In this document: piece after piece, positions 23,240 through 36,400 of the stretch
Position numbering within the stretch: position 1 is the stretch's first letter
Layout of the letters: each line of letters opens with the position of its first letter
Source of the DNA: Enoplolaimus lenunculus
Taxonomy: Eukaryota; Nematoda; Enoplea; Enoplida; Thoracostomopsidae
Reading direction: 5' to 3'
Assembly: GCA_030248215.1 (NCBI GenBank)
Contig: JASANG010000238.1
Span: forward strand, 1 to 64,000
DNA: 64,000 nt
Translations under genes and position numbers: made by a program
Notes under the pieces: generated by a model
Told to the model about the DNA's origin: nothing
The model's input: the letters and a program-made list of their open reading frames with translations, nothing else
Database searches by the model: none

Positions 23240-26200
23240 CTGTAAAAGTAGAATTCAAACAGATTAAAGTTGATTGTTGTAACGCTACTGATAAACAACG
23301 TATCATAACCCTGTTGCGGATTATAAGCTTAACAAGCGTCATACAATTTTATCAGGCTTATGACCAAGTATCCGTGTGTACCATTTTTGTACGGCAAACA
23401 TCGCTGAAGATAACCCTGTTTTCTTGTCCAATCTTTTTGCATACCTACAGGCTATCACCGGTTTGTTACTAAACCAAGAGTCGATGAGCCCTAAGACAAG
23501 AATATGCAACAAGCATTGGTTTGGATAGCACAAAATGTAGCAGCGCTAGCTTATAGCCCACCCCTCACTTTTTGGGGAAGGGTCGATCGTACATGAATTA
23601 CACATGTAACTGCCAGCGAACCTTCTGTATCTCTTGTAATACGATTGATTACGTTTAGTTCAACTGCATGCATGCAAAGTTTTATCATAATTTTTGGAAA
23701 TTATATCCCCCTTCCACAAATGGAGTTTGGTAGCGCTAAACTGCAATGTGTCCTGACTTCATTCTGTTCTGCACAGAATGTACGCAGTTGTATACTCTTG
23801 TCTAAGATCATACATTATTGGATAAACTAAATTTGATAACCTGCTAGCCATTGAAATCACTGTGTATAAAATTCTAAAACCGCAACAAAATTGTTCAACA
23901 ACTCGACTCAGTTGCTATAACAATATAAAACATACGATTGCAAAACTGTCATAACAAGCGTACCCATGCCATTGATTTTTACGACCAATTATTGCTCCTT
24001 CTTATAGACGTAGACAGGATTTTAAAACCGCAAGGTTACGTTCTATAAAAATTTCGAAGGACCGGTTCATGTGCTACAAACTGATACCACGTCAAACATT
24101 TCTGAATAAAAATTACAAAAGACCGAAGGTTAACCCCGGAGCCCACCCTGGCTAGCCCCTGCTCCTTCAGCTAATCTCAATTTTGAACTGGTTAAACTTA
24201 CATTTTGCAACTTGTACTAAATGTTGTCGATAAAACTCTGCCCTGTAACTATCGTTTAAATGAACATCAACTGGATCAGCAACTCCATTCTCAGTCACAT
24301 ACAACGGCCATCCACGCCCATATTCACGTGTGAACCATAAAAATACACTGCGTAATGCAAATGGTGTCATTGGACGAAACGGTTCTCCAAATCTGCGCAA
24401 AACAAATAAAATATACAAACAATAAAATAACAAAAAAGTTGTATTTTTCGGCTCTCGTAGACGTTCGCGAACGTTTAAGGTCCAATCTTAGACTTGGTTG
24501 AAGGCTTAGGTTTGGGCAAAGACTTTATGCTTAGTCAGAGATAAGCCATTCCTGGTCATATGTTTGGGTTTAAGTCAACACCTAAGCGTAAATGTGAGAG
24601 AAGACGCAAAATGGAACCATTTCCTATTATAACTGGGTTTATATTTATTCTTCGATTTTTATAATCATAGAAATGATTTCGTGTACTGTTGATTCTAATC
24701 AACGGCCATTGTATAGTTCAGCTCCGTAACAATAAAGCAGGTAAAGCATATTCCTAAACCTAAGCCTACGATTAATGCGGTGTAAATACGTTTCAATTTC
24801 ATGACAATATCTGCGAGAAAAGTTTAAACGCAGCAATGTCACATCGAACGTACATAGGCCAATTGGGATCTGTCGTTGTAATAATTTTCGGATCTGATAT
24901 CGATTTGAAGATAAACGTGTAATTGGCCGGTGAAGGCGTTGCTAGTGTTGAAGAATAATAATTGATGCCCAGGAAATCTGCGGAGCCTAAAAGTACAGAT
25001 AAGGGTTCCATTTGTATTAATATTGAAATTCAAGGCAAAATAAAGCTTAGTGTTTAATGTATGAAATTAGTATTTGATTTGCAAGGTTGTCGATACCTGT
25101 TTATATAGTAAACCACAGCCTAAATTGCAACAAATATTTCATTGCTATGCTCGGTTAATTACCGTCTACACAGGGATAGGGGACGAGTAAAAAATCCTTA
25201 CCTGCATCCCACTCTGAGCCTAAATAATCAATACCTTTCAGAAGTTCAATTTCTTGTTTTGTGAAAGCCGGTAGACGTGATTTTCCATCAGGTGTCGTTT
25301 GATTAGCCATCAATGTCTTAACAATCGGAGGCCATCCACCAGTTTGAGAAAATATTGGATGAGTATATAAACCAAGGGCCCACTGAACACCACGATCTGC
25401 CGCTGCACGATCTTCCGGAGAATTTGTTGCTGGAGACGTGTATACGACATCTAATGCCGGACCCAACATTCCTGAAATCAAACTGGTGTTAATATCAAAC
25501 TAGTCGACCTGGTTGCAATATTTGCAATCCTACTTGCTATATTTAGGTTCGGGTAGCAACTTGAAACCCATCGAAACAATATGCATGGATCTTAACAAAA
25601 TGTTAGCGTAAACCAACAGAAACTTCTGCACAAACAAATTCTGAACAATTTTCTATTTACAGCTATGTCAACAAAACCTTATTGATATACAATTAATTTG
25701 CATACATATAGAAAACTTGGTTAGAACGTTGCCCAAAATAGGTATGTGGGGCATTCCAGCTTTAACATATAGATGATAATATACCTAGCTACCGTATAGC
25801 GATTGTGGTTTTACGTTCAATATAAGAAAGTCACAAGCAATACGTTTGTACGCACCTTTACCATCGGTATTATATTTTCTTTGGTACAATTGATACGTCT
25901 TCCCATGTGCAATCATTTGTGTTTTTGACGCCAAGTAAAAATTAACACCGACCGGATCGAATATTCCTGGAGCAAAAGCTCCCATTTCGTAGCCCATTTG
26001 TGACATAATATGAGGTTGATTGACTGTGTACCAGAATTTCACCTGAAACCAGTTTGTTTTTGCAGTAGAAACGCAGAGACTAGAAATTGCTGGCGGATGC
26101 CTAGTCTCCGCAACAGGAAACTTCTACACTGAGATTTTGTGTTCCAGTTTAACGATAAAACGGCGTTTGACTTTTTATACTTCGCTTGCAAGACGCCTAC

Positions 26201-29005
26201 AAGAACACGGACCAGCGTTTGAACACAATAACTCGATAACGCAACGCAGCACCTCTTTGTATAATTTTCCGAAAAAATTTAACCTCAATCTGGCATTTAC
26301 ATTCTTTCTCAAAAGCATTTTATCCGTTTCTTTTTGTTGTTTTCCTGTAAAATGTTTTTTTGAAAATACATCGCAATACTTCAAAAAACATTACCTGACT
26401 ACCATAAGTTTTGAAACAAAAATCAGCGTAATTCGCAAACCAATCAGATGCAGATTCGTTCAGCCATCCGCCCAATTCTTGTAACGGTTGTGGTAAATCA
26501 AAATGATGCAATGTCACCTAAAAGGAAATTCAGTTGACATAAAATTGAATTAAACCTTGCGGAATGTATCGCCGGACCGAGAAGCAAACTATGCGAACCA
26601 CTTCGTTGTCCAATTGCATTTTTGCCAGGTAGAAACTTTGCTTTATTGAACAATTGTTAACAATTTGCAAATGCACAATTCAAACGAATCACACCAAGTG
26701 GTAATACTGTAGTGGCCCGAATAAGACGTGGTAATACGAGGGGGTCCCATTTTGAGTGCCAATCAATAGAAGTCTGTTTCCCTTAGAGACCACAAGCGGA
26801 TAGTGTCCCTAAGCCTAAACCCGAATTAGAGTCCATAAATGTAAATTATCCCTAATTGTAGTACATAAATGACTCCAAGACCAAATAAAGTTGAGTTCGA
26901 ATCTTTAAAGAATACTTAAGTTTTGAAAGTAGATTGCTAAGTATAACCTTGCATTTTTTTAAGTTTTTGATACAAGGCAAACGTTAATTCAACGGATAGT
27001 TGCAATACCGGACATATATCAGTAAAGAAGGGCGGTGGAGGGGGTTAAAATAAATTACAGTTCGTAACCGAATAACAGGAGGAGGCACCCTCTCAAGAAG
27101 CCAAATAAATATTATCCTCCCTTACGTGCTACACACATTTGAGAATACTGGCTCAATATACCGATTGAAACTGAAATCCTGGCTTCACCGATGAGTAATT
27201 GCTGATCTGATTTTGTTTTCGCAACTAATTCTACAAATTTCAAAGGGGGTCAAGTGATAAATTTTTTACCGTTGGTTGTACCCATCTTTGTAAAACATCA
27301 ATTCAAATTAGAAAGCATAGGTAATTATAAGTTCCGGGCAAAATCTTCAGATAATAACAGTTAAACTACTGCTCGGCGCAACAACCGTTATGGTACTCTT
27401 ACATGAGGCACTATGTTGTGTTGACGAAGCCGACGTAATATATAATTGTAATGATAAATTCCTTCTTGATTTGGTTTGTCTGGAAAACCAGTAGGTAAAA
27501 GTCTTGGCCACGATAGCGAAAACCGGTATATTGGAACCTGAAACAATCACAAATTATATACCGCGGAGGCTAAAAAATTTGGCCCAAGTAAAGATCAGGC
27601 GCGAAACGTTTTTCTGTGGGACTGGAAAAGAAATTATATTTCTGTAACAGAATCGCCACCTCAACCCGAGACTGTGGCAGATCCAAGAGAAATGTCTGGC
27701 GGGGGCGCGCAACGCGACTGAAGAGCCAAACACATGACATAAAAGTTAAAATTTACAACGTGTGGACCTAACCACCTTATCATACAACATTTTTGATTGA
27801 AAGCGAGCAATGTATATCGTAAATGAAGATAAGATTTGCGACCGAAGCTTGCGAGAAACCAACTTCATTTTTGTGGTTCAACATTAAAAATTTATAAGAT
27901 AAGGAGCTTACAATTTATCATACAGTTTCTGATTAGGGTGACCTAAGGGACCCTCTGGATTCGCCCTGAAACGCTATTGTGCGAGTAAAGGAACAAATGA
28001 ATAATAATATATAATTTTTAATTTTACAAAATTTCATTTGCAATCGTTTAAAATGAAAGGTTTAAAAAAGGTTGGTTCATTCGTATGCAAGATCGTAACA
28101 AGGATTTCATTTCGAGAGCGTATAGCCTAACGTTAGAATTTTTTAGCAGGCGAGCAAATCGAGTGAGAAAAATTTTCTATCTTTTTAGAACATAACACAA
28201 TATTCGGAACCCCCCCTGTAAAAGTAATGCCTTTTGCTTGTCACCAAAAATTTAGGGAAGGAATATAACCTTTATCGAACCTTGTTAGCCACCCTGTTCG
28301 TTAACTTTATATATACTTACGCCTAATTCTACCAGCAGCCTCAAATCATCTTCAACTTTATGATAGCTGTCACAGGCAATATCGGCGTTACTGTGATCTG
28401 TCACCATACCTGGATACTTATGTGTGAACCGATCCCATATGCTTTCACCTTTACCTGGAATAACAAAAAACAACCTTTTGGTACCTATCTAAGAAAAAAT
28501 AATTTTAAATGTACTGAAAATGGGGGAGTGCAGCGTAGTCAAACGAAGTGATGCAGCAGTTTAGTAACACTTTATAATGAGGTCGGAATCGGCGTTACAT
28601 CTATTGGCCAATATGCAGAACAGGGCCGGAGGGGGCAGTAGCATAAGCATATTCCTAAGCGTAATCCTAAGCCTAAGCCTAAGCGTAAGAATTAGTTTAT
28701 ACCTAAGACTAAGCCTAGGCCTAAGCGTAAGAACGAGCTTATTTTTAAGCATATGCCTCAGTTTAAGCCTAGTAAGACTGAGCAAAAATTAGTTAAAAAC
28801 TAAAGCTTCCCATCATGTTTTAGATGGGCCCATCTATTACACAATGAGGAAACTAAATTACACTTTTGATAATAAATCTCAGACATACCATGTGTATTCC
28901 AAGTACCTTCTGACTGATACGCCGAAGCCCCAACGAACCATTGAAAACCTTTCGGAAATCGAAGAAATACTTTTGAGCTGTTGTCTGCGATCCCAATTTG
29001 AGTTT
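23022..29005 (-). CDS. Glycoside hydrolase family 1 (beta-glucosidase/lactase/klotho-like), acid/base Glu replaced by Gln
   Basis: A GH1 (alpha/beta)8-barrel protein, probably secreted; the family cleaves beta-glycosides with retention. Nine exons read on the minus strand: 28889-29005, 28321-28454, 27403-27537, 26395-26517, 25856-26042, 25235-25471, 24854-24986, 24202-24392, 23022-23239. All introns are GT..AG and every phase matches. The model gives about 491 residues, full GH1 length apart from a missing signal exon, which is expected to end in phase 1. Motifs in order: AYQSEGTWN, YRFSLSWPRLLPTG, LHHFDLPQPL, FWYTVNQPH, ADFLGINYY, YVTENG (nucleophile Glu) and FWSFTDNYEW (sugar-binding Glu/Trp). 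The usual NEP acid/base motif reads NQP (codon CAA). This could be a myrosinase-like enzyme, a transglycosylase or a klotho-like pseudoenzyme. Confidence 0.93.
24202..24392 (-). CDS. GH1 exon H (nucleophile TENG)
   Basis: 191 bp, from TTTTGCGCAG to T|GTAAGT. It reads FGEPFRPMTPFALRSVFLWF, then TREYGRGWPLYVTENGVADP and FYRQHLVQVAK. Glu of TENG is the GH1 nucleophile and is intact. Confidence 0.94.
24854..24986 (-). CDS. GH1 exon G (DFLGINYY)
   Basis: 133 bp, from CTTTTAG to AT|GTACGT. It reads GSADFLGINYYSSTL. The Asn-Tyr pair near the active site is kept; the Tyr normally contacts the nucleophile. The exon ends DPNWP in phase 2. Confidence 0.92.
25235..25471 (-). CDS. GH1 exon F
   Basis: 237 bp, from TGATTTCAG to G|GTATTG. 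It reads MLGPALDVVYTSPATNSPED, then RGVQWALGLYTHPIF, the (S)PED..AA.R..+...G....PIF block, and ends FTKQEIELLKG. Confidence 0.93.
25856..26042 (-). CDS. GH1 exon E (NQP in place of NEP)
   Basis: 187 bp, from GGTTTCAG to G|GTGCGT. It reads VKFWYTVNQPHIMSQMGYEM, then GAFAPGIFDP and AHGKTYQLYQRKY. The catalytic acid/base position is CAA (Gln) where the family has GAA (Glu). The flanking residues are otherwise standard for GH1. Confidence 0.94.
26395..26517 (-). CDS. GH1 exon D (HHFDLP)
   Basis: 123 bp, from TCCTTTTAG to CAG|GTAATG. It reads VTLHHFDLPQPLQELGGWLN, then ESASDWFANYADFCFKTYGS. The family form is HHWDLP; here Trp is Phe, a mild change. NES is a possible N-glycosylation site. Confidence 0.93.
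26707..27160. mobile_element. Family B copy in a GH1 intron
   Basis: Starts CTGTAGTGGCCCGAATAAGA after a TA, and carries CATAAATGACTCCAAGACCA and GTTCGAATCTTTAAAG. The right end is decayed, so the boundary is approximate. It lies between GH1 exons C and D. Confidence 0.65.
27403..27537 (-). CDS. GH1 exon C
   Basis: 135 bp, from TTGTTTCAG to CAT|GTAAGA, phase 0 on both sides. It reads VPIYRFSLSWPRLLPTGFPD, then NQEGIYHYNYILRRLRQHNI and VPH, the YRFS.SW.R..P.G and NQEG...YN..I signatures. Confidence 0.93.
27581..27640. mobile_element. Family A left-end remnant in a GH1 intron
   Basis: GGCCCAAGTAAAGATCAGGC followed by GTTTTTCTGTGGGACTGGAA, the family A left arm, then the similarity stops. It lies 44 bp upstream of GH1 exon C. 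Confidence 0.65.
28321..28454 (-). CDS. GH1 exon B
   Basis: 134 bp, from TGTTATTCCAG to GGC|GTAAGT. It reads GKGESIWDRFTHKYPGMV, then CDSYHKVEDDLRLLVELG, the typical G+G.SIWD.F and D.Y+..EDL.L..+LG elements. Confidence 0.93.
28606..28830. mobile_element. Family A MITE with perfect 8-bp target duplication, in a GH1 intron
   Basis: Flanked by CATCTATT on both sides. Starts GGCCAATATGCAGAACAG, carries CCTAAGC hexamers in two blocks, and ends TTTTAGATGGGCC. It fills about half of the intron between GH1 exons A and B. Confidence 0.88.
28889..29005 (-). CDS. GH1 exon A: N-terminal barrel strand
   Basis: Reads FPKGFQWFVGASAYQSEGTW then NTH, ending G|GTATGT in phase 1. The Gln of AYQSEG normally binds the glycone. 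The 5' end is uncertain. An acceptor after GCACTAG (29006) gives 117 bp in the right phase; a second candidate, GATCGCAG, would start the exon at 28984. Confidence 0.85.
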
Positions 29006-31756
29006 CTAGTGCTATAAAGTAAAGTTTTAAGATTCGAAAAACATGATTTGTCTAAATGCCGGATTTTCAAATTCAGCTCTGCAACCAGGAATTCTTAGCA
29101 CCAGTGTGGGTAACGAGATTTGCAAAGGGGTAAGTAAAATGTTTGTACCAAAATGAGCTTTGGATAAAGTTTAAAAAAATTTTCAACCAGAGGGGGTGGC
29201 CGCTGTTCATAGAGCGATCACCCTCCGTTGTTGTAGACCTGTTCAAAAGTTTCTCAGAACAACTAACTTCATGTGATTACATTTCTGCTGAAAAAAGATA
29301 TCTATAAATATATACTTGCATACATCGTTTGTCTCGTTTTCAATGGCCTCCGAATAAATAAAGCATTTGGAACTGTGCATCCTAAACCGGACAAGTGCTC
29401 TCAGTGACTAATTCAGAAATTTTCAGTCTTAGAGGGTCCCATTTGAGGTCGCCGCAAATTTTTACAGTTTTAACGCGTGGTTTTTAAGTGTTTTCAATAT
29501 TTAACACTGGCCAAGTGCTTTGAAGGTGAAAAATTTTTAAATTTGGGTCGTATGCTTGATATAATTTTCATTTATTTGGGTAGAAAACATATGATGAGCT
29601 CCTGCACATGAACCATTTGCATTGCAAAATTTTCAGCACGACAGCTCTGGTAGCAAGAAATATACCACTTCCTCTCTGAATCCGCCAATGCTTGCTTACT
29701 AAGTTGACTTCATAGTATATACAGAGCTGATACTTGTTCAATGACTGGCTCAGAGCCTGAGCTAAATATTTGTTGGTGCCGTTTCAGTTCAAATTATGAC
29801 AAACGTCTTTTCTCTCGTTCATTTAGAATTGAAGCACACCAGTTATTTAATTTTAAGTATTTATACTGTACATCTTGTGGAAACTATTACCTAAACCTAT
29901 ACAAACGAGTATTAACGGCGGTAACCTGCTGCTATTCATAATATGGCATTATTAGTTTTGTGATTATAGAAATATTGAATAAAGCAGAGTTTAATTTAAA
30001 CTAGAACTGAAATATATTCGAATACAATTTTAACAAATGCCTAGACCGGTTTCGGACTCTGAGCGTAAATGAGCCCAAGGTCTATGAGTAAAGCTATGAA
30101 TAATAATCCTAAAGCTAAAATCGTAAACTTGAAGGCGAAAACTTACAAGCGGCGCTAAAACATTTTTAAGGATTTGGGCAAAAATGCTTTAGGAAGGTCT
30201 GCGCCAATCTGAGTCCTCTCTCTTGTTACAGGATCGGTAAGATAAAGACGAGTCAAGCCGAAATCGCACGGGTTCTAATTAGTGTTTTTTGCCAAAACTA
30301 GAAACGTAAATTGAAAAAAAATGTTCGCGTTCACTTTAAGTTTCTCTTTCACCGTCAACCGAGTCCTTGCAAAAAACTTTCATCGTCTCCAAGCAATGGC
30401 TGCGAGCCCACACACTACAGGCATACCAGGAGGGCGCAGACACCATAGAATTATTTTGACTTCCTAGTAAGTTTTAAGACCCGCTTGTAAATCACCCGAA
30501 ACCGTTGCATGCCCCTTCTACAAAAAATTTAGCCCACGTAGTAACGTGATCTGGTTACAGGCCTCTGGGTGGCTCTTTGGTAAAGCAACGATTTAGTATT
30601 CGTCAAATTTCTGGCGACATCTTTTCCGGCAAATTTTATTCCTTACGTTTTGGCCAATTTTTTTACTTTTACGTTTGAAAACATTTTCTGTCTCTGCTGG
30701 ATCAATTTCACTAGTCTCCTCCGCTTTCTAAGACTTAAGCTTACAGCTTTATTTTCAGAAGCATACTACCAGAAGATTGACATCAGGTTGTTATCTAAAA
30801 CAAAAATTATAACGTTTAAATCACAGTACAGAAACACATTCTTTCCGTTTATAGGCAGCAATCATTTTATGCGACAAAGTTTCCTATCTGAAAACTTTTT
30901 GAATATTTACAAAATTGTAACACGGCACAAGGAGAAGAGGTTTCGAGAAAACTAAAATTATGAGTACAGGTTTTGCCAAAACAACTTCAAAAAAGACATG
31001 ATTTTTGGCTGTACAATTAGATAATGATTTACTGAACATTGCAATTAAGCCAGCGAAATATTGTTCTACCATACTAAAAACATAAACTAGATGATGCCGT
31101 TCCGGGTCTACGATGTTGAGGTTTACCCCAAGGTTGATGCTGGACCCCAAAATCAGTATGCACTGTCCCTCATCAAGTTAATTTTGATTTAATTTAATTT
31201 TCAACAAAGAAAAACTATTTCGGTATGCTTTTATACTTATCGCAGCAAGTGTGACACCATAAAGCAGCAGTGTGGGTAGTTACAGGGCGGCCTAAACATG
31301 CATATGTACTATACTTGAAATATTTTGAATCATGACGTATAATAGTGTGGTTCGACTTGAACCGTCCGACTTAAAAAAATCGGCTAAAGAAAACTCTCGA
31401 TCAAAGCGAGCAAGAAACCAGACATATTTCGAGTATTGATTGTAGTGCAGAAATTTTAGTTTGGAACCTGTCCGTTTGGAAAATGAGTACAAACAGCATG
31501 TCTGAGTAACTATGAATTGCAACAATGGTAGAATAGTGAATAAATTTCGCCAGCGGTGCGAGCGAGAACCCAAATTTTGTGCCGTGCCTTTGGTTATGGG
31601 CCCCCCGTTTGAGGCTTATGTGTCGCGCTAAGCACTGCACAAACATTATGTATCAACGGCAGCTAGTGATATATACTTAGGTGCGGTCTCAATGAATCTA
31701 GGTATATCAGTGCACTGAATTCGCCTTTTTTAGTATTATATATCTGTGTATCGGGC
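29006..31756. other. No gene seen; expected site of the GH1 signal exon and promoter
   Basis: AT-rich, no repeat ends recognised. The GH1 first exon (signal peptide, phase 1 donor) should lie here on the minus strand, but I could not pick out a convincing candidate. Confidence 0.4.
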
Positions 31757-31931
31757 GGCCCATGTATAGAACAAGGCCGGAAAAGTAGTATAAATATACT
31801 CCTTCCTAAATCTAAACCTAAGCTAAAGATGAACCTAAGCTTAAGCCTAAGCCTAAGCAAAAGTTAGTCTAAAGCTTAAACTGGCTCCGCTTTCCGCAGA
31901 AAAACGTTTCGCCCCTGATCCTACATCGGCC
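31757..31931. mobile_element. Family A MITE
   Basis: Starts GGCCCATGTATAGAACAAG, carries CCTAAGC hexamers and ends CTACATCGGCC. The flanks do not match, so the target duplication is lost or one end has moved; a second CATCGGCC follows at once. Confidence 0.7.
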
Positions 31932-33418
31932 GAATTTTACATCGGCCACAGCATTTTACATCGAAAAAATTATATTTCGAGCAGGACATTTTATTACTTC
32001 TAAGGTTCAGCAGGTTACTCCTAAACTTGTAAAATTGTCTTATTTTATCAATTTTTCACAAATTTCACGGGGATTTATTACCACTGGCGCTCGCTCTCAT
32101 CGAATGCTCTAATTGTTTTATCTGTTCATTTTCATAAATTTTAATTTCAGTACCATATACAACTGTAAAACCCGAATTGTATCACACAGAGAGATCCATG
32201 TCAATGACACATTTTAAAGACCGGCTTGCCTTGAATTCTATTTGCTAAACTGTTACTCCAGTTCCAAGTTTAACGATTTTTACCTCAACTTCTTCCCCTA
32301 TTTCATACATTCAACCGAAAAGCTTTAGCGAACCATGAGGGCTTTGAATGTCAGCTCCTATGTTGTTGTTAAATTGAACACTTATATAACTATTAATCAA
32401 GAATGTTGATTTTCTGGTATGTCAAGCGAAACAAAAAATTATTAAACTTTAAATTGATTTAAAATATAAGTTTGAAACCCTCTGTTTTCTGCTACCATAT
32501 TAACAACTGTGAATTAGCACTTAAGATAATATTATATGTAAGAAAAATACCGTATCTCGTATAACTAAGTTTTCAGCTGCAAGAAAACACATTCATAGTA
32601 ATGTTATTATCACTAGAAATAACAGTTCTTGTATCTTCACAAGTATACCCGGAACGGCAATAACATAAATGTACAAAATGAGTCACATTTCGGCCGTTCA
32701 CTGAAGAGCTCAGACGTTGGGCGCAGACGTTTTGTTGTTGGTTGACTCCACATGGTTGTTGCTGAAAAGTTTAAAATTTCAAGCAGGTGGCAAAGCTTAA
32801 GAAGGCTCAAGGCCTCGATCCTGCGCTCTCTCAACAAGAAATAAAATCTTAGGGCGTCCAACGTATCTTTTGAAAAACGTTTTCGTCTTCTTGGGATCGC
32901 TAGCGGATCCAGAAGAGGGGGTTGGAGGGTGGTGTACACCAACCTGTCTAAAAATTTTTGTGATAAAATGGTAAGGACCATACCTACAATTTTTTGCCTT
33001 CAAAAGATTGGCACGCATATACCATAAAATTGCGTTTTATAACAGTTGCTAGCTCGTCCTCTGGTCGGGAATTTCTGGATCCGCCGCTGCTAGGCATTCG
33101 CTAGGTTTTTTAGAAACTAAACAGGTATGAAAACCAATTACTTGTTAATTTGTAAAATTTAGTTATATAAATGCATTTCTGTTTGTAATAACAAGTATAA
33201 AGCTCTATAAACAAATAGGAGACCTCACAAATTTTAAACTCCAGACAAGTACCGAGTAGGTAAAAATTCATTAGTTTCATAATTATGCTAATCAATGTTA
33301 CTGTTATATCATTAAGAACAATAAGCGAAACGGAACTAGGGCAGTTTTAACTCAAAAAATCATTTTCCATACATTGTATATACGAGCTGCAGATAAGTGG
33401 TGTTAAAGGCTATATTTG
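31932..33418. other. No gene seen
   Basis: AT-rich spacer downstream of the cysteine-rich gene. No exon-like frame or repeat recognised. Confidence 0.4.
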
Positions 33419-36400
33419 TCAAAAGTAACTCGTGAAGTGCATCGTGTTTAAGTTGGGTCGGCTATTCTTTTTGATCTGGCGGTGTTGCATAGAAAACAAA
33501 GCAACTTTTACCAATTTGTTTGACAAAAATTTAAACGAAAAAACATTACAGTTGTACAAGCTCACTTTGACACACTTGTAGTACGCTATATCGTCTTTAG
33601 GACTCCAGTTCACACTCATATTGTCAAACGGCGACTGGCACAGGCAAAAAATTTGATTTCGATAACCAACCGTACGAACACTAATTTCATTCGGTAGACA
33701 CGATCTTAATTTTGGCGGAGAACAAAACTAAAAACAAAACCACATGCGAGAATAAAGGCCGCAGCGACTAGTGGCAAAGGCGGACTCTACTCTACGGTTA
33801 TTGTTGAATCTTTTAGTTGAAAATTTTATCGACAGCATTAAAAAACTCTATGTACAAAAAAATTTTCTAGATTCTTCTGCGGATTTTCATGACTCGTCTG
33901 GTTGCGGGTCTGGTGAGGAAATGCTAGTACGTATAATGCCAAACACACTTTGGAAGTTTGTTTTCTGTGTTCAGCTAAAGGCTTAAAGTTTAACTGAAAC
34001 AAAGGCAACCGGTGGAATGGGCTGTTCATTTGTAATTTATAGAGCTTACAGTTCAATCAATCATGTCTTACTTTAAAATTGCTTATGGAACAGCTATTTC
34101 ACTTCCCAAAATTGACATTTGTCTATTTTATTAGAGGTTGCTTCTGTAACCATTTTCTGCTTGAAATTGTTAGATACAAAAATGGATTGCAGATAAATAA
34201 GAGTTTAACTCGTGCTATTGTTTATGTCTTGCATTAACAGTATTTGCTGCTGTAACTTTCGACAACGGTCAGAAGCTGGTTACGGTACGTAGCCTTAAAA
34301 TTTCATTTTAGCCAAATTTGAGTTTATCAGTCTACTCTGCAAAAAATGGTGAGTCTAACTGACTTTCTCCGAACTAGGCCCTACGGGACTACACAAACTG
34401 AGTCAAATTCGACGCCGCCAGAGTCAAATTCGACTCACTTTGTCGCCCGGTTGACTCTGGCGGAGTCGAATTCGACTCAATTTGTGTACTCCTGTAGAGC
34501 CTATTTCGGAGGGAGTCAATTTGACTTACCATTTTTTGCAGTGTATCTCTATTTCCAACATCTAAATAAAACATCATACAGATACAGGCCGGCCTACTAC
34601 ACATAGATCCTAATCTTAAAAGTAAGCCTAAACCTAAATCTAAACATAAGTCTAATCTGAAGCCTAAGCCAACGCCTAATGCTAGGCTTCCCATGCAGTC
34701 TCAAAGTTTTCATGTATCCCAGTCGACAGACCCCAATTCCTGCCATGGGCCGAGAGAACCATCTTTAGGACCTCAACACAAAACGACACAGTTACCTGGT
34801 ACACTGTAGTGCGATGCACTAAAGTGCGTTCCCTATCTAAATGTCTAGGACACTTTTCGCCACCACTGCACGCGCAATGTTGCAGCATGCGTTTGCCTAG
34901 CATCGTTCCACACGGTTCATTATCATCACATTGAGGCAATGAGTGTTTCTGAAAAATAGTATTTTAATTAACGAGATTTGTACTGGAACATTAAGTATAT
35001 AGTTTGAGTTTGAGGTAATGCGATTATTGTCCTATCTCGGAAGGACGCAAAGCCATGCTACAACTATTAGTTGTATGTGTATTCGCGTAGCCAAGCATTT
35101 GAAAGCGTGAGTTTCGTTCTGTCTAATAATCTTGAACTTGGACTTCTTGTGTTACGAACAGAAACAATTTCTGAAACCCCCGCATAAAAACCGGTTAGAG
35201 AAAACAAAGACTCATTGTATTGTTTGAACGTTGCGCAATGTGTACCCTTCAATTAGTATGCTATTAAACGGTTAGTAGCTACAAATTCGAAACGTTGAAC
35301 TTGCTTTACATAAAAGAATCAAAGAGACATCTCCCGGAAATATACAACAACTGGTCGTTTACCAGTGGCCTAAATTTAAGCCCAAGCGTAGCCTAAACCT
35401 AAACATAAACTTATGCATAATCCTACGCGTAAACCTAATGGTGGACGATAAATTACCGGATCTATGTCCGGGCGAAAAAATGTCGTGACACCGGTTCCTA
35501 ATTATACTAAATAATTACCCACCAGAGTATTTAATGTTTACTCACACGTTTTCAGCAATTGCGGGTTGGCAAAAGTCATGGAATGCAATTTATATTGCAT
35601 ACTATAAATGTGCCGATTTTGTGAAGGGAAAGATTACAAAATTTTCTAACCGGGGGCATAAGCTTTTCTCCGCCCCTGCTTTGGATCCGCTAGTGATATT
35701 ATATAGCAAATATTACCAGTATAATGCCTCTAAACGCTTTCGCTTGTCCAGATTTGGTCACGTTATTTGACGTGATGCAATTCGTTTGAAGTAGAATCAG
35801 AAACAGAACAACTGAATTTTTTAATAAGGAATCTGCGGTTGGTAATAAACAAAAGTGCATTATTATTTAGCCGATTTGATATTGTAATAGCTCGATGCTT
35901 TAACTTGAAGATTTACTGAGTAAATATTCTAGTATAATAAAATCTAAAACGGAATATTAAATATAAACAGCACAACTACAGCAAAGTTCGCGATAAGCTG
36001 CCGTAGGCTTTATTTTGCAGTTATTATTATAGCTTTAAAGATAGCAGCGGAGTAAGACATGCAAATGCAGTATCTTATTCAAATTCCAACACAGGTGGCA
36101 CATATGAAACGAAATAAAACCTTTTGGTCAGTTATTTAAACCGCAGTACAATATTGCTCAAAAATACGTTTTGAGATGGTTTCTGAAAAAATATACCCAC
36201 CGGTTTGAAAGCATATGATAACTCGCAAATGTTGATGTACTACTTACTAATGGAGACAAATGGCAGTCCTGATATAATTAATTTTTTTACACATAACGAC
36301 TGTAACAATGAAAAACATTAACAAACTCCTACATTAACAGCTTTGTATTTATAAAATGATTCCTATCAAAACACCCACAAAATGCTCAGAATTTTAGATT

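Noticed and set aside
27403-27537. A suspected frameshift in GH1 exon C.
   Set aside because: It came from miscounting ATATAT; the exon is 135 bp, open and in phase on both sides.
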